A stretch of DNA of 64,000 nt from Gemmiger gallinarum (GTDB taxonomy: Bacteria > Bacillota > Clostridia > Oscillospirales > Ruminococcaceae): assembly GCF_014982805.1 (NCBI RefSeq), contig NZ_JADCKC010000003.1, positions 124,001 through 188,000 of the forward strand, written 5' to 3'. The notes under the pieces were generated by a model that ran no database searches, was not told the origin of the DNA, and saw nothing but the letters and a program-made list of their open reading frames with translations. Of the stretch, positions 7,894 to 16,130 are shown one piece after another. The position numbers were made by a program, and so were the translations under genes. Within the stretch, counting starts at the first letter, position 1. Each line of letters opens with the position of its first letter.

Positions 7894-9813
7894 TTACACG
7901 GCCAGGGAGGCCTCCGCCACCCGCCAGCCGTCGTCGGTCTGTACCAATCGGATGGTATGCCATACTGCCCGGGCAGGGGGCGCCCCTGCGCCGGCGGCCT
8001 CGGCAGACTCGATGCCCAGGAGCCCGAACACCAGACTGCCGTCGGGCTGGGTCTGGGGCTCAGTGCAGAGTTGGGCCAATACCAGAGGATTCGTCCCCCG
8101 CTCTCCACCGCCGAATCGAAGTTCGTCGTTTTCCCCGGCCATGTAGCCGATATAGCAGCGATACTGGGTATTGTAGCCGCCGCTGGCATACTGGGCGGCA
8201 AGTTCCGGCGTGAATACCGATTCCAGATAGGCTTTCAGCTCACTGTATCTGGTGAAGCGGGCGCCATCCACCGCCTGATAGAGCTCGGCGCCTTTGTCGT
8301 TTTCCACCGGTTGTGCCGGGGCATAGCCCAGTCGGACGTTATAGTGCCACAGAAAGTCCATCGCTTCCGCCGTGACGATGCTCGCCTGTTCGTCCAGAGA
8401 TGCAGGGACATAGTACAGGCGGCTGCCCTGGTAATCCTCCCATGGGGTGTTGATAAGGACGACGCGCTGCTGGCTGTCGGGCAGGGTGTAATCGGTGTCC
8501 ACCAGCAGATCATAGGCCAGGAAAGTTCCGTCCTCGCCCGGCTGAACCTCCGGGTTGAGGGTTTGCAGTTCGGACACTTCCATGCCCAGCGCATCCGCGG
8601 CCTGCTGCCAGGTCACACGCTCGCCAAGGTCTACCCGCAGGGGAAGGCTTTCGGGAAGATCCGCCCCGTTCGGCAGGCGTACCAGCGTTCCCCACATGGA
8701 ATATTCCGTCACTTTGCTGCCGCCCGCCCAGTCAGCACACAGAATTGCCCAGCTGCCGTCCTCATTTTGCCGCAGGGTGTAAGCCACCGACTGATAGGGC
8801 TCCATCCACAGACTGTTTCCTCCCCGGGCCATGGTCAGGGTCCAGGTCCCGGCGGAGGCTTTTTCTGCAAAGTCGATCATCCGGCAGTTACGGTTGCCGT
8901 CCCCCGGGCTGGCTGCCAGCGAGAAGGTATCCGTCTCCTCATCATATATGCTGCCCCAGCCCTCCTGGGTGAACGCTGCCTCGTAAGGATCTTCAAAGGC
9001 ATACAGTTCCGTCCCGAAGGCATCCCGCACCTGAACTGCCAGATCGGAAGCCTTCCAGCTGCCGGTGTTGTCTGTCTCCGTGCCGCGCATGGCGGCAAAG
9101 GATGCCGCGTAGTAGGCGGTTGTGAGGGGCGGCAGGTCGTTGGCATCTCCCCAAGGCTGTGTGGTGACCCAGTTACGGAAGGACCGGACATACGTGAGTG
9201 CCTCCTCTTCCTGAGGGCGGTAGTTTTGCTGAGGGATCATGGCGGAGACACAGCCCGACGTGACATAGTACCCGTTGCCGAACTCCAGGGCATAAGTAGT
9301 CTCCCCCACCGGCAGCGGCGTGCTGCCCGATTCCGCCACCGAGATGGTCAGCCACAGGGGTTCGTCCGTCCCACCCGAGAAGGAGAACCCGTTGACCACC
9401 AGACCGTCCAGCGACTCAAAGGGGAAAACATCATCCACTGTGGTTTGCTTTCCCTCCGCATAGGACAGGTCGGTATATCCGCAGGCCGCGGCTGCGCCTG
9501 CTGCGTCGTTATGATACAGCGCCGCCGCCAGAGCATATGCATTTTGCAGGCAGGTGGCCTCATCGGTGCCCATGCTTTGCCAGGCACTGTCCGGGTATCC
9601 CGCACCGGTGGCATTGGCCATGGCCTGCTCGTAATCAGGGCAGGGGCCGCGGGTGGCTGCGGGCGCCGGTTGGGACTGGGAGGTCGTTTCGGTGGTCGGG
9701 GGTTCCGGCGTCACGCTGTCCTTTCCGTTTTGTGCCGGGGCGCAGCCGCTCATTGCAGCAGCCAGCATCGCCGCGGCCAGAAAAGCAGCTAGCAGTCGGT
9801 TATATCGTGTCAC
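7894..9813 (-). CDS. Large putative lipoprotein, possible LysM-like and IseA-like regions
   Basis: The 639-residue product uses a GTG start at 9811-9813 with AAGGTG seven bases upstream. The frame is open further upstream, but no signal peptide would result. Signal peptide and lipobox (MSGCAPAQ) are followed by a Pro/Thr/Ser-rich linker. The body is hydrophilic with many aromatic residues. A segment around residue 390-420 (VTWQQAADALGMEVSELQTL) resembles a LysM motif. The C-terminal part (RYSELKAYLESVFTPELAAQ) resembles the DL-endopeptidase inhibitor (IseA) family. Both resemblances are by eye and weak. It is probably an envelope protein of unknown function. Confidence 0.7.
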   Translation of the reverse strand: MTRYNRLLAAFLAAAMLAAAMSGCAPAQNGKDSVTPEPPTTETTSQSQPAPAATRGPCPDYEQAMANATGAGYPDSAWQSMGTDEATCLQNAYALAAALYHNDAAGAAAACGYTDLSYAEGKQTTVDDVFPFESLDGLVVNGFSFSGGTDEPLWLTISVAESGSTPLPVGETTYALEFGNGYYVTSGCVSAMIPQQNYRPQEEEALTYVRSFRNWVTTQPWGDANDLPPLTTAYYAASFAAMRGTETDNTGSWKASDLAVQVRDAFGTELYAFEDPYEAAFTQEGWGSIYDEETDTFSLAASPGDGNRNCRMIDFAEKASAGTWTLTMARGGNSLWMEPYQSVAYTLRQNEDGSWAILCADWAGGSKVTEYSMWGTLVRLPNGADLPESLPLRVDLGERVTWQQAADALGMEVSELQTLNPEVQPGEDGTFLAYDLLVDTDYTLPDSQQRVVLINTPWEDYQGSRLYYVPASLDEQASIVTAEAMDFLWHYNVRLGYAPAQPVENDKGAELYQAVDGARFTRYSELKAYLESVFTPELAAQYASGGYNTQYRCYIGYMAGENDELRFGGGERGTNPLVLAQLCTEPQTQPDGSLVFGLLGIESAEAAGAGAPPARAVWHTIRLVQTDDGWRVAEASLAV

Positions 9814-9975
9814 AGGTCCGCACCTTCTTTCTTCAGTTGTCAGGGAGAACAGGTTCCGCTGCTCTGTGCCGCACTGCCCGTCCCTTGCCGTTACAGGGAA
9901 ACATAGCGGCGGGAGCCTGTTTTTACCGTGTGCTGTGGGAAAAAATTCTGCTTTTTTCACGGTCTTTCTACGCTC

Positions 9976-9984
9976 ATTATAGCA
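9976..9984 (-). promoter_or_regulatory. Extended -10 promoter candidate for the lipoprotein pair
   Basis: On the minus strand a TG-C-TATAAT extended -10 lies about 160 bases upstream of the GTG-started lipoprotein gene. No good -35 is visible; a T-run from the neighbouring terminator occupies that position. Confidence 0.5.
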
Positions 9985-9996
9985 TACGAAAAGTAC

Positions 9997-10032
9997 AAAA
10001 AAAGGCCCCGGCAAGGCTTGCCGGAACCTTTT
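9997..10032 (-). terminator. Intrinsic terminator of the ABC exporter operon
   Basis: On the minus strand GGTTCCGGCAAG pairs with CTTGCCGGGGCC and is followed by a run of seven T. It lies 36 bases after the permease stop. Confidence 0.9.
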
Positions 10033-10067
10033 ACAGTACAGACACAGTTCGGACGAATTTGGCACCT

Positions 10068-11663
10068 TTACAGCGCTGCGAAGCGCCGCTCCCCCGCCGT
10101 TGCCAGCCACTGGGCAAGCAGCAGGCAGACCGCCGCCAGGGCAATGCCGCACACAAGCAGGTAGACTTCCACTGTGAGCAGCGAGGCCAGCGCCATGTAG
10201 AGCAGTATCCCCACGCCGGCCAGCCCCATGCCGCCGAAAATTCCCAGGAAGGCCGCCATGGACTGTTTGACCACCATGGTGTCATTGGGGGCGTCCAGCT
10301 TGGGGAACAGCAGGTTGATAGCCACGCCTGCCAGGGACACCGTCCCCGAAAGTCCCGCGCTGGCAAACAGCAGCGCTGCTGTCTGCAGTGCCGTAAAGCC
10401 CAGCGACCACTGCAAAAGCAGGATACACACCGCCGTAAGAGGCCAGCCCACCAGCACATTGAACCAGGCCTTGACATACAGGACCGTCTTGCCGGGCAGC
10501 GGCAGAGACTTGAGCAGCCAGAGGCACCGGCCTTCCAGGCTGATGGAAACGCTGGAGGTGGACACCGTGGCCAGCATCAGACAGACCGCAGCGGCCGCCA
10601 CACCATAGCAGTCGGCCGGGGTCACAGCAAGGCCAAATTCCTGCTCAAACAGGGCAAGCAGTGCATCCCGGCGCACGCAGGCCGCCACCGCCCCTACAGC
10701 AAGCATGACCAGCCCAAAGCTGGTGTTGAACAGGTAGATGGATGAACCGAAGTAGCGGGTGGCCTCCTTTTTCAGCAGAGCAGTCACAGGCGCACCGCCC
10801 CGCTGCTCCACCATGCGGAACTTGCTGCGGGCCGCCCGGGCATTCATGCGGGAGAGCAGCCTGCGGTAGGACCGGCAGAGCAGTGCCGTCACCGCCAGAA
10901 AGGGCAGGATGCAGACCAGCGCCAGGAGCACCAGCGACACAAGGTTGCCGGTGCAGGCATCCCCCATCAGTCCAAAGAGAAACAGCGGGCCATGGAGCGT
11001 AGCGTCGATGTCCTGACGCATATCCCCCACGCCCTGAAACAGGTCCCCCATCCGGAAGGAGCCAACCAGGATCAGCATGAGGAAAATCAGATAGCCTAGG
11101 CTGGCAAACAGAGAACTGTGCCTAACCCGGGAGGACAGCCAGGTCACGGCAAAACCTACCAGTACGCCCAGCAGTGTGGGCGGCAGCGCTCCCAGGATGG
11201 AAACCGGCACCGCCAGTGCCACCGCGGCGGCTCCCGCCGGGCCGCCGTTGAAGCAATAGACCAAAGCCATGGGCAGCAGGACCAAAGCGGTGATGAACAG
11301 GTTTTCCAGGTAGACGGCCAGAACCCGGCAGAGCAGTACCGCGTAGTCGCTGACAGGCAGCGAGAGGATGATGTCGTTGTCCTTGCCGCCGAAGAGCATG
11401 CCGCCCGCCGCAAAGACCGTCAGCAGGAAGGCCATGAGCACAGACAGTACCGACATCATGCCGGGCAGCAGGTCCAGGGCGCCGAAAAGTTTCAGTCCCA
11501 TGGCAAGGGAGGCACTGTATGTGAAAGAGAGCATCAGGCAGAGGAACGCCACAAGGCCAAGTGCCGCTCCCGCCGATGCCGCTTGCCGGCGGCTGCCTCT
11601 GCCCGCTATGGCATTGAGCATTTCCAGCAGGCTGAGTTTGACCAGGGCTGCAAAGGCTTTCAT
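10068..11663 (-). CDS. ABC-2 type exporter, membrane subunit
   Basis: The 531-residue product is a polytopic membrane protein with roughly a dozen hydrophobic segments, such as GLVAFLCLMLSFTYSASLAM and VSVLSVLMAFLLTVFAAGG early on. Between them is a cytoplasmic region (SRMNARAARSKFRMVEQRGG). Its start overlaps the ATPase stop by 4 bases (ATGA), so the two are translationally coupled and almost certainly form one transporter. The substrate is unknown. The layout of an ATPase plus one long permease resembles ABC-2 exporters for antibiotics, peptides or lipids. Confidence 0.85.
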   Translation of the reverse strand: MKAFAALVKLSLLEMLNAIAGRGSRRQAASAGAALGLVAFLCLMLSFTYSASLAMGLKLFGALDLLPGMMSVLSVLMAFLLTVFAAGGMLFGGKDNDIILSLPVSDYAVLLCRVLAVYLENLFITALVLLPMALVYCFNGGPAGAAAVALAVPVSILGALPPTLLGVLVGFAVTWLSSRVRHSSLFASLGYLIFLMLILVGSFRMGDLFQGVGDMRQDIDATLHGPLFLFGLMGDACTGNLVSLVLLALVCILPFLAVTALLCRSYRRLLSRMNARAARSKFRMVEQRGGAPVTALLKKEATRYFGSSIYLFNTSFGLVMLAVGAVAACVRRDALLALFEQEFGLAVTPADCYGVAAAAVCLMLATVSTSSVSISLEGRCLWLLKSLPLPGKTVLYVKAWFNVLVGWPLTAVCILLLQWSLGFTALQTAALLFASAGLSGTVSLAGVAINLLFPKLDAPNDTMVVKQSMAAFLGIFGGMGLAGVGILLYMALASLLTVEVYLLVCGIALAAVCLLLAQWLATAGERRFAAL

Positions 11664-12382
11664 TGCGCGGCCTCCTCCCGTTCCAGCTGCAAAAAGACTT
11701 CCTCCAGATTGGAACGTCCCACGATCTCCGCCGTGGGGCCCGCCTCAATGAGGCGCCCTGCCCGCAGGATGGCCAGCTTGTCGCACAGCTTTTCCGCCAC
11801 TTCCAGTACGTGGGTGGAGAAAAACACCGCCCCGCCTTCGTCGCACAGTTCCCGCAGCATGGTTTTTAAGGTATAGGCCGCGGCAGGGTCCAGACCAACG
11901 AAAGGTTCGTCCAGAATGAGCAGCCTGGGCTGGCGGATAAAAGCCGAAATCAGGGCCAGTTTCTGCTTCATGCCGTGGCTGTACCCGCCGATGGCCCCGC
12001 CCAGGTCTTTCGTCAGTTCAAAGGCGTCGGCATAGCGGGCAATGCGGGCGGTGCGGTCCGCCGAGGAAATGCCGTAAACATCCGCAATAAAGTTGAGGTA
12101 ACGGATGCCGGTCATGAAATCGTAGAGGTCGGGGTTATCGGGCAAAAAGGCCATGATGCGCTTGGCCTCCACCGGCTGGGTACGGATGGAGTGGCCTCCC
12201 ACGGTGATCTCCCCCTCTGTGAAGTCCAGAACCCCGGCCACCGCCCGCAGCGTGGTGGATTTGCCCGCGCCGTTGTGGCCCAGAAAGCCGTAAATTTCCC
12301 CCGGAGCCACATGGAGCGTCAGGTCGCGCACCGCATAACGGCCGGCGCCGTAACTTTTGGAAAAACCGTCAATCTTGAGCAT
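11660..12382 (-). CDS. ABC transporter ATP-binding subunit (ABC-2 exporter)
   Basis: The 240-residue cytoplasmic ATPase energises the permease encoded directly downstream. It shows Walker A (GHNGAGKST), a signature-loop region (GYSHGMKQKLAL, a variant of LSGGQ seen in export ATPases), Walker B (LLILDEPFVGLD) and the H-loop (STHV). The start MLKIDGFSKSYGAG was preferred over an in-frame upstream codon because GGGAGG lies nine bases before it. A promoter with a perfect inverted repeat sits about 135 bases upstream. Confidence 0.92.
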   Translation of the reverse strand: MLKIDGFSKSYGAGRYAVRDLTLHVAPGEIYGFLGHNGAGKSTTLRAVAGVLDFTEGEITVGGHSIRTQPVEAKRIMAFLPDNPDLYDFMTGIRYLNFIADVYGISSADRTARIARYADAFELTKDLGGAIGGYSHGMKQKLALISAFIRQPRLLILDEPFVGLDPAAAYTLKTMLRELCDEGGAVFFSTHVLEVAEKLCDKLAILRAGRLIEAGPTAEIVGRSNLEEVFLQLEREEAAQ

Positions 12383-12488
12383 AGAACTATGCCTCCCTTC
12401 GTGCGCCGCACGGCGCACTGCCTGGCCCGGAGCGGGAACGTGCAAAGGGACTTTCCCCTATGCTGCTTTCTCGGTCCGGGCGGGTTTT

Positions 12489-12514
12489 AACATTTAGACA
12501 ATCTTCTAAATGTT
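12489..12514. promoter_or_regulatory. Perfect 10-bp inverted repeat, likely operator of the ABC exporter
   Basis: AACATTTAGA and TCTAAATGTT flank a 6-base spacer. It lies just downstream of the -10 of the ABC promoter, covering the expected transcription start and first 25 transcribed bases. That is a typical repressor site for a dimeric regulator. No regulator gene is adjacent. Confidence 0.75.
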
Positions 12515-12520
12515 ACCTCA

Positions 12521-12549
12521 TATATACACCCCGTCCGAGGCTTTGTCAA
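12521..12549 (-). promoter_or_regulatory. Promoter of the ABC exporter operon
   Basis: On the minus strand a consensus TTGACA (12544-12549) and TATATA (12521-12526) are exactly 17 bases apart. A second TTGACA lies slightly upstream. A strong promoter directly followed by an inverted repeat suggests tight repression. Confidence 0.88.
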
Positions 12550-12584
12550 GTATTTGTCAAAAGTTTTTTTGCATCCGCCTGACA

Positions 12585-12620
12585 CAAAAAATGCCACAGA
12601 AGGACGCTCCTCCTGTGGCT
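12585..12620 (-). terminator. Intrinsic terminator after rqcH
   Basis: On the minus strand GCCACAG (12613-12619 complement) pairs with CTGTGGC (12593-12599 complement), followed by a T-rich run. It ends the trmK-nif3-rqcH transcript. Confidence 0.85.
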
Positions 12621-12650
12621 TGGCGCAGTGCACGGCTTATGGCACATGCC

Positions 12651-14417
12651 TTAACGCCGGGTATTCTCTTTCAGCTGCTCTTCCAGCCCCGGGCGCGGTG
12701 TGACATAGACGGTGGTGTACACCTCATACAGCACCATGCCCGGCTTGGCGCCGTTGGCTTTCCAGATGTTTCTGACCTCGGTGGTATCCACCGCCACCTT
12801 GGCGCCGCCGTTCTGGCTGGAATGGAGCACTGCCAGCTCGGCGGCCTCCTGACGGGTGGTGTCGGGGATATCCCGCCCTTCGCTCATTACCACGGTGTGG
12901 CTGCCGGGGGCTTTCTGCACATGGAACCACAGGTCCTTGCCCCGGGCAGTGTGCAGAGTCAGGCGGTCGTTCTGGGCATTGTTGCGGCCCACAAGAATCT
13001 CAAATCCATCGCTGGAACGGTAGCGCAGGAAATCCGCAGGCTTCTGCTTTTTGTCCCGCTGCTTGTAGTACTTGAGGTAGCCCTGGCTCTTGAGCTCGGC
13101 ACGGATCTCCCCCAAAGCAGCCTCTCCGGGAGCACTCTCCACCTCATACAGGACGGTGCCCAGATACTCGATCTCCGCCTCCCCGTCCACCAGCAGTTTT
13201 TTCAGCATCTCGCCGGCAGTCTGCTTTTTCTTGTAATCCCGGAAGTATTTCTGGGCGTTCTCGTTGGGTCCCAGGCGCGGGTCCAGGGGGATAGTCACAT
13301 CCTCGCCGGTATAATAGTTCTGCACTGTGACCTGCCGGTCCCCTTTATGGATGGCCCACAAATTGGCCTGCAGCAGTTCGCCGTATAGACGCAGCCGTTC
13401 GGCTTTGGTGCTCTGGGCCAGTTCCTCCCGGCGGGCGGCCTGCTTGCGCACCGCGCGCTCGTGCATGTTGTGCACCGCCTTGTACAGCTCCCGGCTCTTC
13501 TGGCGCAGGCGCTCGGCCCGGTCCTTGGTGGCGTAGTAATCCTCCAGCATCTCACTGTAGCTGGGATAGGTGGTCACCCGGGCATGGGGACCGTACTGGC
13601 GGGGTTCAAAAAAGCTGAATTCCACCGGCTTCTCGCTGCCGTCCGGCTGGGGCAGGCGCACCGCAGAGGGCACGCCTCCCGCCGCATGACGGGCGCGCAG
13701 CTCGTCAAAAGCTTCGGCCAGGGCTTTCTTTTGGGATTCATCCAGCTCGTCCGCCAACAGCGAGGTATCTCCGCCGAAGGCCATCCAGGCGGCCTCCCGC
13801 ATGACCACCGGTCCCACGCCGCCCACCGTGCGGGTGAGGGCATCGGCCGGGGGAAGATCCTTCTGGCAGGCAGCAGACACCGCCTGGGCGCCGGATATCT
13901 GCAAAAAGTCCGGCTTGGCCGGTTTGGGCGGCAGGGTGTAGGGCAGCCCGGGCAGCAGCTGGCGGATGGCGCTGTCCTCAAAATCCACCCGCTTGAGGGC
14001 GTCGATGATGCGGCCATCCTGCACCAGCACCAGATTGGAATAGCGGCCCATCAGTTCGGCGGCCAGGGTGTTGACCACCAGGTCCCCCATCTCGTTGGTG
14101 CAGCGGAAGTCAAAAAACACGATGCGGTCCCCCGGCTCCATATGCACCGACACCAGCCGTCCGCCGGTCAGGTGCTTGCGCAGCAGCATACAGAATCCCG
14201 GCGGGGTGGCAGGGTTTTCAAAGCTTTCCTGCGTCAGGCAGACCCGGGCCGAACCACTCCGCGCCGACAGCAGCAGCCGGAAGGTATCCGTCCGGGTGCG
14301 GAGCAGCAACAGCACTTCGTCCCGCGTGGGCTCAAATATTTTGTCAATGCGCGCTTCCAGCAGCCGGTCTTTCAGTTCGGCTGTCACAAGCGCCAGCGTT
14401 GCGGCGTCAAGCGCCAT
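12651..14417 (-). CDS. rqcH: Ribosome quality control protein RqcH (NFACT family)
   Basis: RqcH binds stalled 50S-peptidyl-tRNA complexes and recruits tRNA-Ala to add C-terminal alanine tails that mark nascent chains for degradation. The 588-residue length fits the family. The NFACT-N domain occupies about the first 280 residues. The Asp-Arg pair needed for tRNA recruitment is present as D97-R98 (MEPGDRIV), the same numbering as in Bacillus subtilis. A charged helical middle follows, then the C-terminal NFACT-R/DUF814 domain (GRNNAQNDRLTL, DLWFHVQKAPGSHTVV). Older annotations call this a fibronectin-binding protein. It lies 66 bases after the Nif3-like gene. Confidence 0.95.
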   Translation of the reverse strand: MALDAATLALVTAELKDRLLEARIDKIFEPTRDEVLLLLRTRTDTFRLLLSARSGSARVCLTQESFENPATPPGFCMLLRKHLTGGRLVSVHMEPGDRIVFFDFRCTNEMGDLVVNTLAAELMGRYSNLVLVQDGRIIDALKRVDFEDSAIRQLLPGLPYTLPPKPAKPDFLQISGAQAVSAACQKDLPPADALTRTVGGVGPVVMREAAWMAFGGDTSLLADELDESQKKALAEAFDELRARHAAGGVPSAVRLPQPDGSEKPVEFSFFEPRQYGPHARVTTYPSYSEMLEDYYATKDRAERLRQKSRELYKAVHNMHERAVRKQAARREELAQSTKAERLRLYGELLQANLWAIHKGDRQVTVQNYYTGEDVTIPLDPRLGPNENAQKYFRDYKKKQTAGEMLKKLLVDGEAEIEYLGTVLYEVESAPGEAALGEIRAELKSQGYLKYYKQRDKKQKPADFLRYRSSDGFEILVGRNNAQNDRLTLHTARGKDLWFHVQKAPGSHTVVMSEGRDIPDTTRQEAAELAVLHSSQNGGAKVAVDTTEVRNIWKANGAKPGMVLYEVYTTVYVTPRPGLEEQLKENTRR

Positions 14418-14447
14418 TGTCTTTCCCTCCTCGTTTCGGGTTCGGTG

Positions 14448-14465
14448 GTCCGGCCGCGGCCGGAC
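14448..14465. repeat. 18-bp perfect palindrome before rqcH
   Basis: GTCCGGCCGCGGCCGGAC is fully self-complementary and sits between the Nif3-like gene and rqcH, upstream of the rqcH SD. There is no T-run, so termination is unlikely. It may be an mRNA hairpin or a chance GC palindrome. Confidence 0.5.
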
Positions 14466-14483
14466 GGCGGGAAGTTTTCTCCC

Positions 14484-15230
14484 TCAGAGATAAGTAAACG
14501 GGTCTCTGTCCGCCCGGGATACCATTACGGCAATCTCGGGGAAGGCCTCACTCAGCCGGTTGGCCAGCACCCTGGCGATGGGCCGCTCGGTTGCCCAGTG
14601 CCCTGCCGTCACCAGTCCCATGCCAAAGCGTTTTGCATCGCAGGCTGCATGGTGGTTGGCCTCGCCGGTGACCAGGCAGTCAGCCCCCAGGTCAAGGGCT
14701 TCCTTCCAGTAGCTGCCGCCCGCGCCGCTGACTTCCGCCAGGCGCAGGACGGGATGATCGGCCTCCACATAGCGCACACCGGGGCCAAGGGTGGTCTCAC
14801 ACAGTTCCGCCAGTGCCTTTGCGCTGGTGGCATCCACGGTGCCGATGCGTCCGCAGCCGTCGGCAAAGGAAATGGTATCCCGCATGCCCAGAATGTCGGC
14901 CAGGGTATCGTTGACACCGCCGGGGGCAGCATCCAGATTGGTATGCATACAGATGGCCGAAACGCCGTCCTGAAGCAGCAGCGCCGGAAGGTCCCCCGCC
15001 GTGATCCGCTTGATGGGGTCGAAAATCACCGGATGATGAGAGACGATCAGCCGGCAGCCAAGGTCGACCGCCTCCTTCACCACATCGGGCGTGATGTCCA
15101 GTGTGGTCAGGATGGCATCCACCGGTTGCCCGGCATCCACCAGCAGGCCGACGTTATCCCAGGATTCGGCCAGCTCCGGCGGCGCCATGCGCTGCATCTC
15201 TTCCAGAACCTGTTGTACCGTGATACTCAT
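14484..15230 (-). CDS. Nif3-like dinuclear metal centre protein
   Basis: The 248-residue product belongs to the Nif3/YqfO family of toroidal hexamers with a dinuclear metal site. Cellular function is unsettled; the old GTP cyclohydrolase label is doubtful. Visible motifs are ESWDNVGLLVDAG, the metal-ligand segment SHHPVIFDPIKR, ICMHTNLDAAPGGVND, and GEANHHAACDAKR near the C-terminus. It is the short form, without the central PII-like insert of longer homologues. Its start overlaps the trmK stop by 4 bases; this trmK-nif3 pairing is widespread in Firmicutes. Confidence 0.93.
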   Translation of the reverse strand: MSITVQQVLEEMQRMAPPELAESWDNVGLLVDAGQPVDAILTTLDITPDVVKEAVDLGCRLIVSHHPVIFDPIKRITAGDLPALLLQDGVSAICMHTNLDAAPGGVNDTLADILGMRDTISFADGCGRIGTVDATSAKALAELCETTLGPGVRYVEADHPVLRLAEVSGAGGSYWKEALDLGADCLVTGEANHHAACDAKRFGMGLVTAGHWATERPIARVLANRLSEAFPEIAVMVSRADRDPFTYL

Positions 15231-15874
15231 GTGTTTCCCTCCAATCGTCGGATCAATCCGTCCACTGCCTCCGCCTCGGGGCCGGGAGCCAGGCCAAGGC
15301 GGTATTTTTTCAGTTTGGGGTACTGCTGAGCGCAGTAGTCCCCAAAGCCCGGCTGTCCTGTTGTCTTACCCGTCAGGCAGAACCAGGCATCGGGGGTATG
15401 GGTGTTGCCGTCATACCGGGCGTTCATTACCGAGTACCAGCGCCCGGCAGCAAAAGCCAGGGTCTCCTCCTGCAGGGCAAAGCCCCGCCGGGCCAGACCC
15501 AGCCGAAGCAGGCTGTGCTTGGTGGCCGGCACCAGCACCAGATTGTAGCGTCCGTCCGCCACCCAGGGAGCTGCGTCCAGGATGTCCAGAATGGTCTCGG
15601 CCCCCATACCGGCTATGATGATGTCGTCGGCCTCCCCGGGAGCCAGTACCTCCAGCCCGCTGCCCAGGCGGCAGTCCACCCGGTCGGCCCAGGGCGCACA
15701 CCGGCGGCGGGCTTTTTCCAGCGGGTCAGGGCGAAGATCGCATGCAAAAACCCGCGGGCAGCGTCCGCTGCCCGCGAGCCACGCACTCAATTTGCCGTGA
15801 TCGCATCCGATGTCGGCCGCCGGGTGTCCGGGCCGGACATAGGCCGCCGCAGCCGAAAGCCTGGCATCCAGCAC
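15227..15874 (-). CDS. trmK: tRNA (adenine22-N1)-methyltransferase TrmK
   Basis: TrmK methylates A22 in the D-loop of tRNAs using S-adenosylmethionine. The 215-residue product has motif I (AADIGCDHGKLSAWL), an acidic motif II (VFACDLRPDPLEKA), and the family signature DDIIIAGMGAETILDIL. The start is taken as GTG at 15872-15874 (then LDARLSAAAAYV), because the frame is open further but would overlap the DUF1858 gene. There is no strong SD, so translation may be coupled to that gene. It overlaps the Nif3-like gene by 4 bases. Confidence 0.88.
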   Translation of the reverse strand: MLDARLSAAAAYVRPGHPAADIGCDHGKLSAWLAGSGRCPRVFACDLRPDPLEKARRRCAPWADRVDCRLGSGLEVLAPGEADDIIIAGMGAETILDILDAAPWVADGRYNLVLVPATKHSLLRLGLARRGFALQEETLAFAAGRWYSVMNARYDGNTHTPDAWFCLTGKTTGQPGFGDYCAQQYPKLKKYRLGLAPGPEAEAVDGLIRRLEGNT

Positions 15875-15887
15875 AGGCAGCCGCGGA

Positions 15888-16097
15888 TTACTGCTTGTTG
15901 GCAAAGTAGTCATTGAGCTGAGCGATGAGAGCGTCGGCATCCACACCGTGGACAGCGCAGGCTTCCTCAACGGTCTCGCCGTGGGCCGCCATGCAGCCCA
16001 GGCAGTGCATGCCGGTGGCCAGGAAAATGGGCACACAGCCCTGCTCGGGGTCGTTCTGAAGGATCTGAGCGATGATGGTATCTCTCTGAACAGTCAT
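15888..16097 (-). CDS. DUF1858 domain protein (small redox-disulfide-like)
   Basis: The 69-residue product has the DUF1858/hybrid-cluster-associated disulfide domain pattern. It contains ATGMHCLGCMAAHGETVEEA, with a CxxC where the family has its redox pair. Such proteins are common in anaerobes; the exact role is unknown and a redox or metal-cofactor function is inferred. Start supported by an AAAGGA SD. It follows the DUF2142-like membrane gene by 33 bases and precedes trmK, probably in one transcript. Confidence 0.88.
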   Translation of the reverse strand: MTVQRDTIIAQILQNDPEQGCVPIFLATGMHCLGCMAAHGETVEEACAVHGVDADALIAQLNDYFANKQ

Positions 16098-16130
16098 GAT
16101 TACATATTCCTTTCTCTGTGAAAAGCAATT

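Noticed and set aside
7845-8201. N-terminal extension of the WG-repeat lipoprotein
   Set aside because: The frame is open, but it overlaps the end of the upstream lipoprotein gene and the signal peptide with a strong SD begins at 7844.
13461-15329. 622-codon plus-strand frame
   Set aside because: Antisense to rqcH, the Nif3-like gene and part of trmK, all clearly real; composition is that of a shadow frame.
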